From the NCBI GenBank assembly GCA_934754975.1, contig CAKVKI010000141.1, positions 1 through 6,978 on the forward strand: a DNA stretch of 6,978 bases, given 5' to 3'. The position numbers and the translations under genes were made by a program. Positions 1 to 6,978 of the stretch are shown piece by piece. The notes under the pieces were generated by a model. That model was not told the origin of the DNA and searched no databases. It saw only the letters and a list, made by a program, of their open reading frames with translations. Numbering within the stretch: the stretch's first letter is position 1; every line of letters starts with the position of its first letter. Origin of the DNA: an uncultured Alistipes sp. (GTDB lineage Bacteria; Bacteroidota; Bacteroidia; Bacteroidales; Rikenellaceae).

Positions 1-1
1 C

Positions 2-1615
2 ATCATCACGCTCTATGTGGGCGCCATCCTTTTCAACGGGCTTAGCGAATACTTCTTCTGGAGCGAATTCGGCGTACGCTACAACTTCATCGCAGTAGAT
101 TACCTCGTCTATACCAACGAAGTCGTCGGCAACATCATGGAGTCCTACCCCATCGTGCCGATGACGCTGGGGCTGATCCTCGTGACGCTGGTCGTTACCT
201 GGTATCTTTTCCGCCGCGACCTGGCGCATACCGACCGGCTGAAAGGCTGGCAGTGGAAAGCGGTCGCAGGTCCGGCATACATCGCCGCCATGCTCATCGC
301 CGTCTGGCTGCTGAATTTCAACACCCGGTTTCAGGACAGCCAGAACGTCTATGTAAACGAACTGCAGGCCAACGGCCTCTACAAATTCTACGACGCATTT
401 GTCAAGAACGAACTCAACTACAAGCAGTTCTATATCACCGAACCCGAAGAGCAGGCCGAAGCCTTCGTTCACGGGGTTTACGGCAGTACGGGCGACAACC
501 TGCACGCCGTGCGCAGCGAAGGGACTGAAATCCGCCGCAACATCGTGTTGATTACGATCGAGAGCATGAGCGCCTCGTTCATGGAGCGTTTCGGCAACAC
601 AAATCACCTGACGCCCGTACTCGACTCGCTCTACAAGCAGGGACTCGCCTTCGACCGCGTATACGCGACGGGCAACCGTACGGTACGCGGACTGGAAGCC
701 GTAACCCTCTCGCTGCCGCCCTGCCCCGGCCAGAGCATCATCAAGCGTCCGAACAACGCCGGCATGCACTCCACGGGTGCGCTGCTGCGCGAAAAGGGCT
801 ACAACGTCAAGTATTTCTACGGCGGCAACAGCTATTTCGACAACATGGAGACCTTCTTCTCGGGCAACGGCTATGAAATCGTGGACCAGCGGCAGTATGC
901 GCCCGAAGAGATCACTTTCGCCAATATCTGGGGCGTATGCGACGAAGACGCTTACCGCAAGGTCATCCGCACGCTCAACGAGGATGCGCAGAGCGGCAAA
1001 CCCTTCTTCGCCCATGTCATGACGGTCAGCAACCACCGTCCGTTCACCTACCCGGCCGGAAAGATCAGCATTCCCCACGACTCGAAATCCCGCAACGGCG
1101 GCGTAATGTACACCGATTACGCCCTCGGGGAGTTCTTTGCGGAGGCTTCGCGGCAGCCGTGGTTCGACAATACGATTTTCCTTATCACGGCGGACCACTG
1201 CGCATCGAGCGCAGGCCGTACTGAGATTCCGCTGAACAAATACCATATCCCGGCCCTGATCTATGCCCCGGGCTTCGTCGAACCGCAGCGCGTCGACGGC
1301 ATCGTTTCGCAGATCGACCTGATGCCCACCCTCTTTTCGCTGCTCAACATGGACTACGACTCACATTTCTTCGGCCGCAGCATATACGACGAGCAGTACA
1401 TCAACCGCGCATTCATCGCCACCTATCAGGACCTGGGCTACATCGAAGGCGACGTGTTCACCATCCTCTCCCCCGTGCGGCGGTTCGAACAATACCGCGT
1501 CGTTCCGACGGCGGAGAATCCGCACAACCTCGAACCGATCGAAGAGAAGAATCAGGAGCTGGTAACCCGCGCCGTCGGTTATTACCAGACTTCGAGCGAA
1601 TGGAATAAACGCTGA
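2..1615 (+). CDS. LTA synthase family / sulfatase-type phosphotransferase, 5'-truncated
   Basis: This is the C-terminal part of a membrane-anchored alkaline-phosphatase-superfamily enzyme related to lipoteichoic acid synthase. The family moves phosphoglycerol or similar groups between lipids and glycans on the outer face of the inner membrane. The frame is open to position 2, so the GTG at 17 is internal; full-length relatives are about 600-650 residues with around five N-terminal membrane helices. Counting from that GTG, hydrophobic segments lie near residues 46-65 and 83-100, then the extracytoplasmic catalytic domain runs from about 173 to 485. Visible active-site elements are ITIES (metal ligand E182), GNRTVRGLEA (nucleophile T222), HVMTVSNH (H334, H340) and TADHC (D393, H394). 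These match the metal-site and threonine-nucleophile layout of LtaS. True teichoic acid synthesis is not expected in a Gram-negative, so the substrate is unknown. It converges on the - strand operon and ends 10 nt before a hairpin terminator. Confidence 0.9.
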   Translation: MITLYVGAILFNGLSEYFFWSEFGVRYNFIAVDYLVYTNEVVGNIMESYPIVPMTLGLILVTLVVTWYLFRRDLAHTDRLKGWQWKAVAGPAYIAAMLIAVWLLNFNTRFQDSQNVYVNELQANGLYKFYDAFVKNELNYKQFYITEPEEQAEAFVHGVYGSTGDNLHAVRSEGTEIRRNIVLITIESMSASFMERFGNTNHLTPVLDSLYKQGLAFDRVYATGNRTVRGLEAVTLSLPPCPGQSIIKRPNNAGMHSTGALLREKGYNVKYFYGGNSYFDNMETFFSGNGYEIVDQRQYAPEEITFANIWGVCDEDAYRKVIRTLNEDAQSGKPFFAHVMTVSNHRPFTYPAGKISIPHDSKSRNGGVMYTDYALGEFFAEASRQPWFDNTIFLITADHCASSAGRTEIPLNKYHIPALIYAPGFVEPQRVDGIVSQIDLMPTLFSLLNMDYDSHFFGRSIYDEQYINRAFIATYQDLGYIEGDVFTILSPVRRFEQYRVVPTAENPHNLEPIEEKNQELVTRAVGYYQTSSEWNKR

Positions 1616-1625
1616 CAACACCTGT

Positions 1626-1666
1626 AAAAAGAAGCGCCCGACCTAATTGGCCGGGCGCTTCTTTTT
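1626..1666. terminator. Bidirectional Rho-independent terminator between convergent genes
   Basis: A perfect 15-bp inverted repeat has arms at 1626-1640 (AAAAAGAAGCGCCCG) and 1652-1666 (CGGGCGCTTCTTTTT), with an 11-nt loop. The stem has a GC-rich core and a run of A on the left and T on the right, so RNA from either strand ends in a hairpin followed by a U tract. It begins 10 nt after the stop of the LTA-synthase-like gene and 11 nt from the stop of the DUF5689 lipoprotein gene, so it probably terminates both units. Confidence 0.93.
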
Positions 1667-1677
1667 ATATCTGACAC

Positions 1678-2718
1678 TTATTTCTCAAGAATAATTACAT
1701 CCTTGTCCGTATTCAGCGTCAGCTGATAGGTTCCATAATTACCGGAACCGTTTGTGAACTTGGTATAGATGGCAGTGAAGGTCACGATCGAGCCGTCCTC
1801 GGGAATCTTGTTGTCACGGAACTGGCTGTAACCGCTCGTACGCACCACGTAGTTGCCCGCAGGGGCATTGTTGGCAGAAGTACTGCTGGTCGCCGCTGCA
1901 TCGTAGGTGAACCAGGCCGACCCATAGAAATAGGTCTCAGCATTCCCACCCTGAAGCATCCGTTTGGTCGCCCAAGTCGCCCAATCGTTGATATCCGACC
2001 AGCCGGGAGAGTTCACGTCATACGAAGTCGAATTCGCAAAATAGTTGGGGAAGGTATTCTTATACCCCCAAGGCGCTGTACCGAACTTGCTTTCCACTCC
2101 TTCGAAGCGTACCAGACGTCCCAGAGCGGCATCCGAGATAGCCGTCTTGTAGTTGTCCTTGGTAATAACCAGCGTATCCGATTTCAGCATCTGCTGCTGC
2201 TCACCCGAGAAGATATGCTCGTCCTGCATGATTTTGCTCTCGATATTGTCGTTCGCATAGCTGGAATTCGACGACGTGGTGCCGATACTGATCATACCGC
2301 GGTAATTACCGAGTACCAATCCCTGCAGTTCGACGAAAACGATCTGCCCGGCAGGGTGGAAAAGGTAGTTGCCCGTATTGAGTTTAAGCTCGATAGCCGA
2401 TTCGGATTCCGCATCGTACAGGTAGACCGACTTATAGACGTTGCCGTAACGGTCGGTGGAAATGACCTTGCCGGAGGTGAAAATCGGTTTATCGACAGTC
2501 CACGAAGCGACCGTCCCGTCGTTCATCCCGGGGTTCTCGGCTTTGAACTGCGCTTTCAGATCTTTGATCGATATATACTGCAGACCTTTTTTCTCGAAAT
2601 CGGCACGGGTATATATCTTGGCCGCTTTCGGGTTCTTGTAATCGTTGTAACAGCCAACGAAGAACAGGCCCGCTGCGGCGATCAGAAACAATTTAAATAT
2701 TTTGTTCATAATATGCAT
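1678..2718 (-). CDS. DUF5689 domain-containing lipoprotein
   Basis: This predicted 346-residue exported lipoprotein is the last gene of the - strand operon. The N-terminus is a short charged segment, a hydrophobic stretch (about residues 8-21) and a FVGC lipobox with C23 as the predicted lipidated residue. An in-frame ATG at codon 4 (2709) would give MNKIFKLF and C20, a more usual signal-peptide length, and may be the true start. After a linker, residues about 45-340 look like DUF5689. The segment 82-145 has the alternating pattern GKVIS...GNVYKSVYLYD...AIELKL...GQIVFVELQGLVLG, reminiscent of an OB-fold. A second similar stretch lies around 308-344 (GSIVTFTAIY...YQLTLNTDKDVIIL), separated by an aromatic-rich insert. 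No catalytic motif is visible. The function of DUF5689 is not established. Position directly after a TonB receptor suggests a surface or periplasmic binding partner (inference). The gap to the receptor stop is 17 or 26 nt depending on the start. Confidence 0.85.
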   Translation of the reverse strand: MHIMNKIFKLFLIAAAGLFFVGCYNDYKNPKAAKIYTRADFEKKGLQYISIKDLKAQFKAENPGMNDGTVASWTVDKPIFTSGKVISTDRYGNVYKSVYLYDAESESAIELKLNTGNYLFHPAGQIVFVELQGLVLGNYRGMISIGTTSSNSSYANDNIESKIMQDEHIFSGEQQQMLKSDTLVITKDNYKTAISDAALGRLVRFEGVESKFGTAPWGYKNTFPNYFANSTSYDVNSPGWSDINDWATWATKRMLQGGNAETYFYGSAWFTYDAAATSSTSANNAPAGNYVVRTSGYSQFRDNKIPEDGSIVTFTAIYTKFTNGSGNYGTYQLTLNTDKDVIILEK

Positions 2719-2735
2719 GTTTTATTCATTAGCCG

Positions 2736-5495
2736 TTAGAAACGGAAGTAGAGATTCAGGTAATAGGTCGTACCGAACATATAGAAATACTTCGAGTCGA
2801 ACGCCTGATAGGTAGTCACCGTCGTTTCGGTATTTTTCGTCAGACGGGTCTGCTCGTAACCGCCGGTTTTAATGCCCTGATTGTTCAGGATATTCTTGAC
2901 CTCGAGGCTGAAGCCCAGCGTATACTGACGGTGGATATACCAGTTCTTGCCGATGCTGGCGTTGAGCGTATAAGCCGAATCGAACTTCTCCTGGCGGCGC
3001 AGGTAAGCGATATCCTCAGAAGTCATACCGGTGGTAATCACCGCATCGGTACGATAGATCGGACTCATCGACAGGTACATGTTGTTGTAATAGTTGAAGT
3101 CTGCCGACAGGAAGATGTTGTTGTTGCTGCGGTATGAAAGACCGACATTGGCTGCAAGCTGCGGGGTGCTTTCCACGCGGAAATTCTTCCAGTAAACATA
3201 GCCGTCCGATACGATGTCGCCGCTGTTGTCCTGCGTCTGCAGGTAATAGGGATTCGAATCGTAGGTGTACTGGCCCCAGCTTACGGCTCCGTTCAAAGCA
3301 AGAGAGCGGTAAAGGGGAATCGAAACGGCCGCTTCCAGACCGAAGTGAAGTTTGTCGATGCCGCTCATGGCGAAGTTCGTAAACGTCGCCGCCACGTCGT
3401 CATAGTACGAAATCACTTTCGACTGATCGTAAATGCGGGTATAGTACCCCGAAAGGCGCGCTTTCAGGTCGCCGATACGCAGGTTATACGACGCATCCAC
3501 ACCGAAAACACGCTCGGCAGAAAGGCCCGGAGTCGTGGTGTTGCGCGTACGGGGCGACACGAACGAAGCCTGGAACTCAGGGACGTCCTGCATGTAAACG
3601 ATATTGGCTTCGATGGAGTGAGCCGCAGAAAAACGGTAGGTAAAGTTACCTTTCGCTTTATAGGTCAGGTAATCCAGTTTCTTGGAATCGCCTTTCGAAT
3701 TGTCGGGGAACAAGCCTTTTCGCCAAAGGCCCTCGCGCCATTGCGACGCATATCCCACTTCGCCGCCTACGGTCACACCGAGACCGCCGACATTGAAGTT
3801 ATACGACGCCCATGCCCTCGTCCGAAGGACATGTGCATAGTAGTCATAACCGTATTTGTCGCCGACTTTGGCTGCATGCGCATGGCCGTGGCTATAATAA
3901 TAATCGAGGTTGTTCTGGTAAGCGATGGCGTTCGAACCGAAGTCACGCTCGGCGAACTTGTCGATGTCGGCCCAATAGTCGCCGCCCAGCAGGTCTTTAA
4001 CCTCCGAATAGTACTCCGTACGGTTACGGCGCAGCGCGAGACCGCCGTTGATTTTCGAATTATTACGGAAAATATGCGAGAAATTAGCGACCAGATTCCA
4101 GTCGAGCTGATCGGTATGACGTTCTTCGACCATGTAGTTCGAACGACGGCCCGGACCGTATTGAGCGGCATCGACGGGATCGTTCTGGATATAGTTCGTC
4201 TGATACATCTTATCCCAGTCGAAGTGGCGGATATTCTGGTAGTTGGCCTGCCAGTAAACCTGCTGCAAAGCCGCTCCCTGCATATTTTTGTCGAGTGCGA
4301 AGTAGCTGGGCAGATAGCGGTAATAGTCGGGACGCGGGTCGGGACCGTTCTGCCATGTCAGCGCCGAATAACCGTTCTTTCCGAAACGCAGCGAAGTGGC
4401 CAGATCGAGTTTCGACTGGTCCGAAATATCGAACGTATAATTCAGCATCACGACCGGCTCGTGGTTGTTACGCACACGGGCATTGCGTTTCTTACCGTCC
4501 TGCCAGCCCCAGTTGGGGTTGTAGTAGTTATTGCCGACCAGATCGTAGGCTTCCTGCGTGGCCGCCTGCTGCGCACCCCGTTCGGTAGGAGCGCCCAACA
4601 GGGTCAGCGCCAGACGATGACGCTGGCCGAACTGCTTTTCGACAGCGGCAAAATAACCGAAAGCATTGTAATAGACGCCATTGACATAGGAGTTTCCACC
4701 CTGACGGGTCGAAACCGAGAAAGCATACGACCAGCCGTTGTCCTGATAACCCGAAGCATAGGTGACCATTGCGCGGAAACGGTACATCGAGTTGCCATTC
4801 ACAAGGCTCGCACGCAGACCTTTACGCATCTGCGAAGGGCTCGTTACAATGTTGGTCGTACCGCCGATGCCGCCCAGACCGGCGTCCGACGCCACGATAC
4901 CCGATGTAACTTCCTGGTTGCGGGTAGCGTCGTTCAGACCGCTCCACAACGACCACGGCGTATAGCCCGTCATAGCGTCGTTCAACTGGATACCGTTCAT
5001 ATACACGTCCTGATACTGCGAATCGTAACCACGGACGTTGAAACGCATTTCGCTGAATTTGTAGGACGCGATATTATTGAAAAGATCTTTCGATGCCGAG
5101 AGCGACGTGGGCAGGGCCTGCGCATCGTCGGTGGTTTCGGTGTCGAACTCCGCGAAGACCGCATCGTCGATCATCTGACGCTGCGTATCGGGCACGAGGA
5201 TCACTGCATTGATATCGCGCATCTGCGTACCGACACGTACGGCAATATTCGAAGTCTCGAACTCGGGAGTTTCGAACTGCAGCGAATATTCGCCCGCAGG
5301 AATATTTTCGAAAACGAAGTTACCCTGCGCATCCGAAACTGTTGTCGTACCGCCCGGCGTCATCGTAATCTTCACGTCGCCGAGTGCAATGCGTCCCGCG
5401 CGCGAAACGACCTTGCCCTTGATGCCGCCGTCCTGTGCAAAGGCGGTCAGCGTCATAAGCGACAGCACTAAAATTAGTAGACTCTTGATTTTCAT
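2736..5495 (-). CDS. TonB-dependent outer-membrane receptor with carboxypeptidase-regulatory-like domain
   Basis: This 919-residue protein would import a substrate across the outer membrane using TonB-ExbBD energy. Residues 1-20 are a signal peptide (hydrophobic core LLILVLSLMTL, cleavage A-F-A|Q). Residues about 23-100 form a carboxypeptidase-regulatory-like beta-sandwich (GIKGKVV... VSDAQGNFVFENIPAGEYSL). Residues about 125-220 are the plug, recognisable from SASKDLFNN, RFNVRGYDSQYQDVYMNGI and GGIGGTTNIVTSP. The rest is a 22-strand-type barrel rich in aromatic, Gly and Asn residues, ending in a C-terminal phenylalanine (NLYFRF), as expected for BAM-dependent insertion. No SusD/RagB gene follows; a DUF5689 lipoprotein does. 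The receptor lies 16 nt after the EEP gene and appears intact. I could not place a convincing TonB box. Receptor identity is very secure. The substrate, possibly nucleic-acid fragments, is inferred from the neighbours only; metal complexes or other phosphate compounds remain possible. Confidence 0.95.
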   Translation of the reverse strand: MKIKSLLILVLSLMTLTAFAQDGGIKGKVVSRAGRIALGDVKITMTPGGTTTVSDAQGNFVFENIPAGEYSLQFETPEFETSNIAVRVGTQMRDINAVILVPDTQRQMIDDAVFAEFDTETTDDAQALPTSLSASKDLFNNIASYKFSEMRFNVRGYDSQYQDVYMNGIQLNDAMTGYTPWSLWSGLNDATRNQEVTSGIVASDAGLGGIGGTTNIVTSPSQMRKGLRASLVNGNSMYRFRAMVTYASGYQDNGWSYAFSVSTRQGGNSYVNGVYYNAFGYFAAVEKQFGQRHRLALTLLGAPTERGAQQAATQEAYDLVGNNYYNPNWGWQDGKKRNARVRNNHEPVVMLNYTFDISDQSKLDLATSLRFGKNGYSALTWQNGPDPRPDYYRYLPSYFALDKNMQGAALQQVYWQANYQNIRHFDWDKMYQTNYIQNDPVDAAQYGPGRRSNYMVEERHTDQLDWNLVANFSHIFRNNSKINGGLALRRNRTEYYSEVKDLLGGDYWADIDKFAERDFGSNAIAYQNNLDYYYSHGHAHAAKVGDKYGYDYYAHVLRTRAWASYNFNVGGLGVTVGGEVGYASQWREGLWRKGLFPDNSKGDSKKLDYLTYKAKGNFTYRFSAAHSIEANIVYMQDVPEFQASFVSPRTRNTTTPGLSAERVFGVDASYNLRIGDLKARLSGYYTRIYDQSKVISYYDDVAATFTNFAMSGIDKLHFGLEAAVSIPLYRSLALNGAVSWGQYTYDSNPYYLQTQDNSGDIVSDGYVYWKNFRVESTPQLAANVGLSYRSNNNIFLSADFNYYNNMYLSMSPIYRTDAVITTGMTSEDIAYLRRQEKFDSAYTLNASIGKNWYIHRQYTLGFSLEVKNILNNQGIKTGGYEQTRLTKNTETTVTTYQAFDSKYFYMFGTTYYLNLYFRF

Positions 5496-5511
5496 AGACT
5501 ATGTAAGTAAT

Positions 5512-6546
5512 TTATTTGGCAAAATAGATATACACCGGGAAGTGGTCGCTGTAACCGCCCTGAAAGTTATTCCCCACGTATGTACGCAGAGGATATCCCT
5601 TATACTGTCCCTCTTTCTGCACCATGTAATATCGCTTGAAGATATTACCGTAGTATTTCGATCCGGGCGCCTTCTGCAAACGGAGTCCGCCTTCGGAACC
5701 CGTAGCCAGATTCTCCGTGACCACGATATTATCGAAGAGATTCCAGGCATCGCCGTAAGCCAGCGTGCCGAGTCCCGCCTTGAGCATGTCGGCAAAAGGA
5801 TCGTAGAAATCGCCCGCTTTGAGATCCTTCATCTTGGATTTGGCGCCCAACCCTTCGGTAATACTTTTATCCGTAGGATCGTCGTTGAAGTCGCCCATGG
5901 CGATAACCTTGGTCGCGGGATTGATCTTCAGCACAGAATCCGCAATACGGCGCATCTGTTCCCCGACAGCGATACGTTTGAATTCCGAGGCGTCCTTACC
6001 CCCCAGCCGCGAAGGCCAATGCGCCACCATAAAGAAGAAAGGTTCGTTCTCGATGGTTCCCCACATCGTCAGGATATCACGGGTCTTGAAGTTCGGAAGC
6101 TGCGGCACAACGGTTTTCACCGGGAAACTGCCCTCCAGCTTGAGGACCTCGGGACGATACATGAAAGCCACATCGACGCCGCGGGCTTCGGGCGAATCAT
6201 AATGTACGATCCGGTAGTTGCCGGGGGCCATTTTGGGCGTCGCCACGATATCCTCCAGTACCGAACGCGTCTCGACTTCCGAAACGCCGATAACAGCCGG
6301 ATAATTCTTGTCCATGGCCGCGATGTCGAAAAGCACCCGTTCGATATTGTCGAGCTTTTTGTAATATTTGGCAGAATTCCACTTCTTGGGACCTTCCGGC
6401 GTGAACTCGTCGTCGCGCACCTCGGGATCATTGATGGTGTCGAAAAAGTTCTCCAAGTTATAGAACATCACTTTGTAAGGCTTCTGCGCAAAGCACATTA
6501 CGACGAATGCCGCCATGAACAAAGTGAATATCAATCGTTTTTTCAT
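5512..6546 (-). CDS. Secreted endonuclease/exonuclease/phosphatase (EEP) family protein
   Basis: This 344-residue metal-dependent phosphodiesterase has the DNase I / exonuclease III fold. Residues 1-20 are a signal peptide (MKKRLIFTLF core, cleavage C-F-A|Q), so it acts in the periplasm or outside the cell. The family motifs are all present in order: FYNLEN (N30, E32), GVSEVE (metal ligand E90), DSPEARGVDVAFMYR (118-131), VAHWPSR (catalytic H176), MGDFNDDP (D219, N221), FDNIVV (D272) and YSDHFPVY (D334, H335). The catalytic set is therefore complete and the length is normal for secreted Bacteroidota members. The ATG at 6546 directly begins the signal peptide; it follows the upstream nuclease stop by 20 nt with an A/T-rich leader. 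EEP proteins cut DNA, RNA, inositol phosphates or sphingolipid headgroups, so sequence alone does not fix the substrate. The adjacent NUC-type nuclease makes nucleic acid the likeliest one. An alternative is a phospholipid or sugar-phosphate phosphodiesterase. Confidence 0.93.
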   Translation of the reverse strand: MKKRLIFTLFMAAFVVMCFAQKPYKVMFYNLENFFDTINDPEVRDDEFTPEGPKKWNSAKYYKKLDNIERVLFDIAAMDKNYPAVIGVSEVETRSVLEDIVATPKMAPGNYRIVHYDSPEARGVDVAFMYRPEVLKLEGSFPVKTVVPQLPNFKTRDILTMWGTIENEPFFFMVAHWPSRLGGKDASEFKRIAVGEQMRRIADSVLKINPATKVIAMGDFNDDPTDKSITEGLGAKSKMKDLKAGDFYDPFADMLKAGLGTLAYGDAWNLFDNIVVTENLATGSEGGLRLQKAPGSKYYGNIFKRYYMVQKEGQYKGYPLRTYVGNNFQGGYSDHFPVYIYFAK

Positions 6547-6566
6547 CGTTCTGAAATTTTAAGGTT

Positions 6567-6978
6567 TTAGAATCCCCAGGACGCGGCATCTTTCTGCGTC
6601 TTGACCTCGGCAGGCAGCGTGGGGAAGAATTCGAACTTGGTCAGCTCTTCGATCTCTTTGACGCTCTTCACCCAACTTTTGGCCTCTCCCTGACCACTGG
6701 CATTTTCCACCCAGAATCCGATGGATTTAAGCTGGCTGGCCGGAAGATTGCCCAGCCGGTCGCCGGGCTGCCGGACATTTCCCTTCACCGTACGCACCAC
6801 CACTTTAAAATAATGGCTGGGCAGCGGACACACTTGTCCGGCCTTGTCGGTCGTCGATGCCGTACTGCCGGGTTTCCAATAGGCGCCCGTCACTACGTAA
6901 AGCGTATCGGAGCAGACCCATTTGCGCACCTTGTCTTCCAGACGCATCCATCCCTGCTGATTGAGCGTACCATACTGA
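6567..6978 (-). CDS. DNA/RNA non-specific endonuclease (NUC family), C-terminal part
   Basis: This is the C-terminal ~137 residues of a Serratia-nuclease/endonuclease G type enzyme that cuts single- and double-stranded DNA and RNA with a bound metal ion. The frame stays open to the right edge, where it reads QYGTLNQQGWMRLEDKVR, so the ATG at 6947 is internal. The family signature N-x3-W-x2-L-E-x3-R is present. The Asn (codon 6962-6960), Glu (6938-6936) and Arg (6926-6924) are spaced 8 and 4 residues apart, as are Asn119, Glu127 and Arg131 of the Serratia enzyme. Later landmarks are LYVVTG, CPLPSHYFKVVV and VKSVKEIEELTKFEFFPTLP, where the domain normally ends. The DRGH motif with the catalytic His and any signal peptide lie outside the window. 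Two cysteines, in WVCS and QVCP, could form a disulfide in an exported protein. It is the most upstream visible gene of the - strand operon. Confidence 0.88.
   Translation of the reverse strand, partial: QYGTLNQQGWMRLEDKVRKWVCSDTLYVVTGAYWKPGSTASTTDKAGQVCPLPSHYFKVVVRTVKGNVRQPGDRLGNLPASQLKSIGFWVENASGQGEAKSWVKSVKEIEELTKFEFFPTLPAEVKTQKDAASWGF

Noticed and set aside
17..19. GTG at 17 as the start of the LTA-synthase-like gene
   Set aside because: The frame is open to the left edge (reading IITLY), the sequence around it is a membrane helix, and the family has more N-terminal helices than this start would leave.
2215..2739. A 174-codon + strand open frame opposite the lipoprotein gene
   Set aside because: It is a reverse-frame shadow of the DUF5689 gene; its translation has no domain-like or export features.
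3345..5471. A 708-codon open frame on the + strand, antisense to the TonB receptor
   Set aside because: It lies wholly opposite a receptor with a signal peptide, plug and barrel. Its translation is rich in Arg, Ile, Val and His with no recognisable domain, as expected when the sense gene avoids certain codons in a GC-rich genome.
5505..6546. EEP protein as a lipoprotein through the Cys in VVMCFAQ
   Set aside because: Met just before the Cys does not fit a lipobox, and the following C-F-A|Q is a good signal peptidase I site.
5209..6570. A 453-codon open frame on the + strand spanning the receptor start and the EEP gene
   Set aside because: It crosses the boundary of two well-supported - strand genes and shows no family motif or plausible initiation region.
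6945..6947. ATG at 6947 as the start of a small 126-residue protein
   Set aside because: The frame continues to the right edge, and the residues before it (GTLNQQGW) contain the conserved metal-ligand Asn of the NUC family, so the Met is internal.
1..6978. Search for CRISPR arrays, tandem repeats, insertion sequences, tRNA genes and attachment sites
   Set aside because: None was seen. The only strong inverted repeat is the terminator at 1626-1666.

Overview
The window looks like chromosomal DNA from a Gram-negative Bacteroidota gut commensal. The signs are a large outer-membrane TonB-dependent receptor with an N-terminal carboxypeptidase-regulatory-like domain, a lipoprotein of the Bacteroidota-restricted DUF5689 type, signal peptides ending in A-x-A|Q, and AT-rich gene junctions without clear Shine-Dalgarno motifs. 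The moderately high GC content and codon use suggest Alistipes/Rikenellaceae rather than Bacteroides. That genus call is an impression, not a measurement. About 98% of the window is coding, and no RNA gene, insertion sequence, CRISPR array or integration site was seen.

Layout: on the + strand, positions 2-1615 hold the 3' part of an LTA-synthase/alkaline-phosphatase-superfamily membrane enzyme (5' end outside the window). It converges on four - strand genes, and a strong symmetric hairpin (1626-1666) between the two units can serve both. Read in transcription order, the - strand unit is: the C-terminal part of a DNA/RNA non-specific (NUC/endonuclease G type) nuclease (6978-6567, 5' end outside the window); a secreted endonuclease/exonuclease/phosphatase (EEP, DNase I-fold) protein (6546-5512); a TonB-dependent receptor (5495-2736); and a DUF5689 lipoprotein (2718-1678). 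The gaps of 20, 16 and 17-26 nt, the common strand and the single terminator after the last gene argue for one operon.

Working hypothesis (inference): the - strand unit is a nucleic-acid utilisation locus, a counterpart of a polysaccharide utilisation locus. Two exported phosphodiesterases from unrelated superfamilies would cut extracellular DNA/RNA, the TonB-dependent receptor would import the fragments, and the DUF5689 lipoprotein, which looks OB-fold-like, would take the place that SusD takes in glycan systems. The nuclease and receptor assignments are well supported by motifs. The substrate and the role of the DUF5689 protein are not proven by sequence. The promoter and any regulator lie beyond the right edge.
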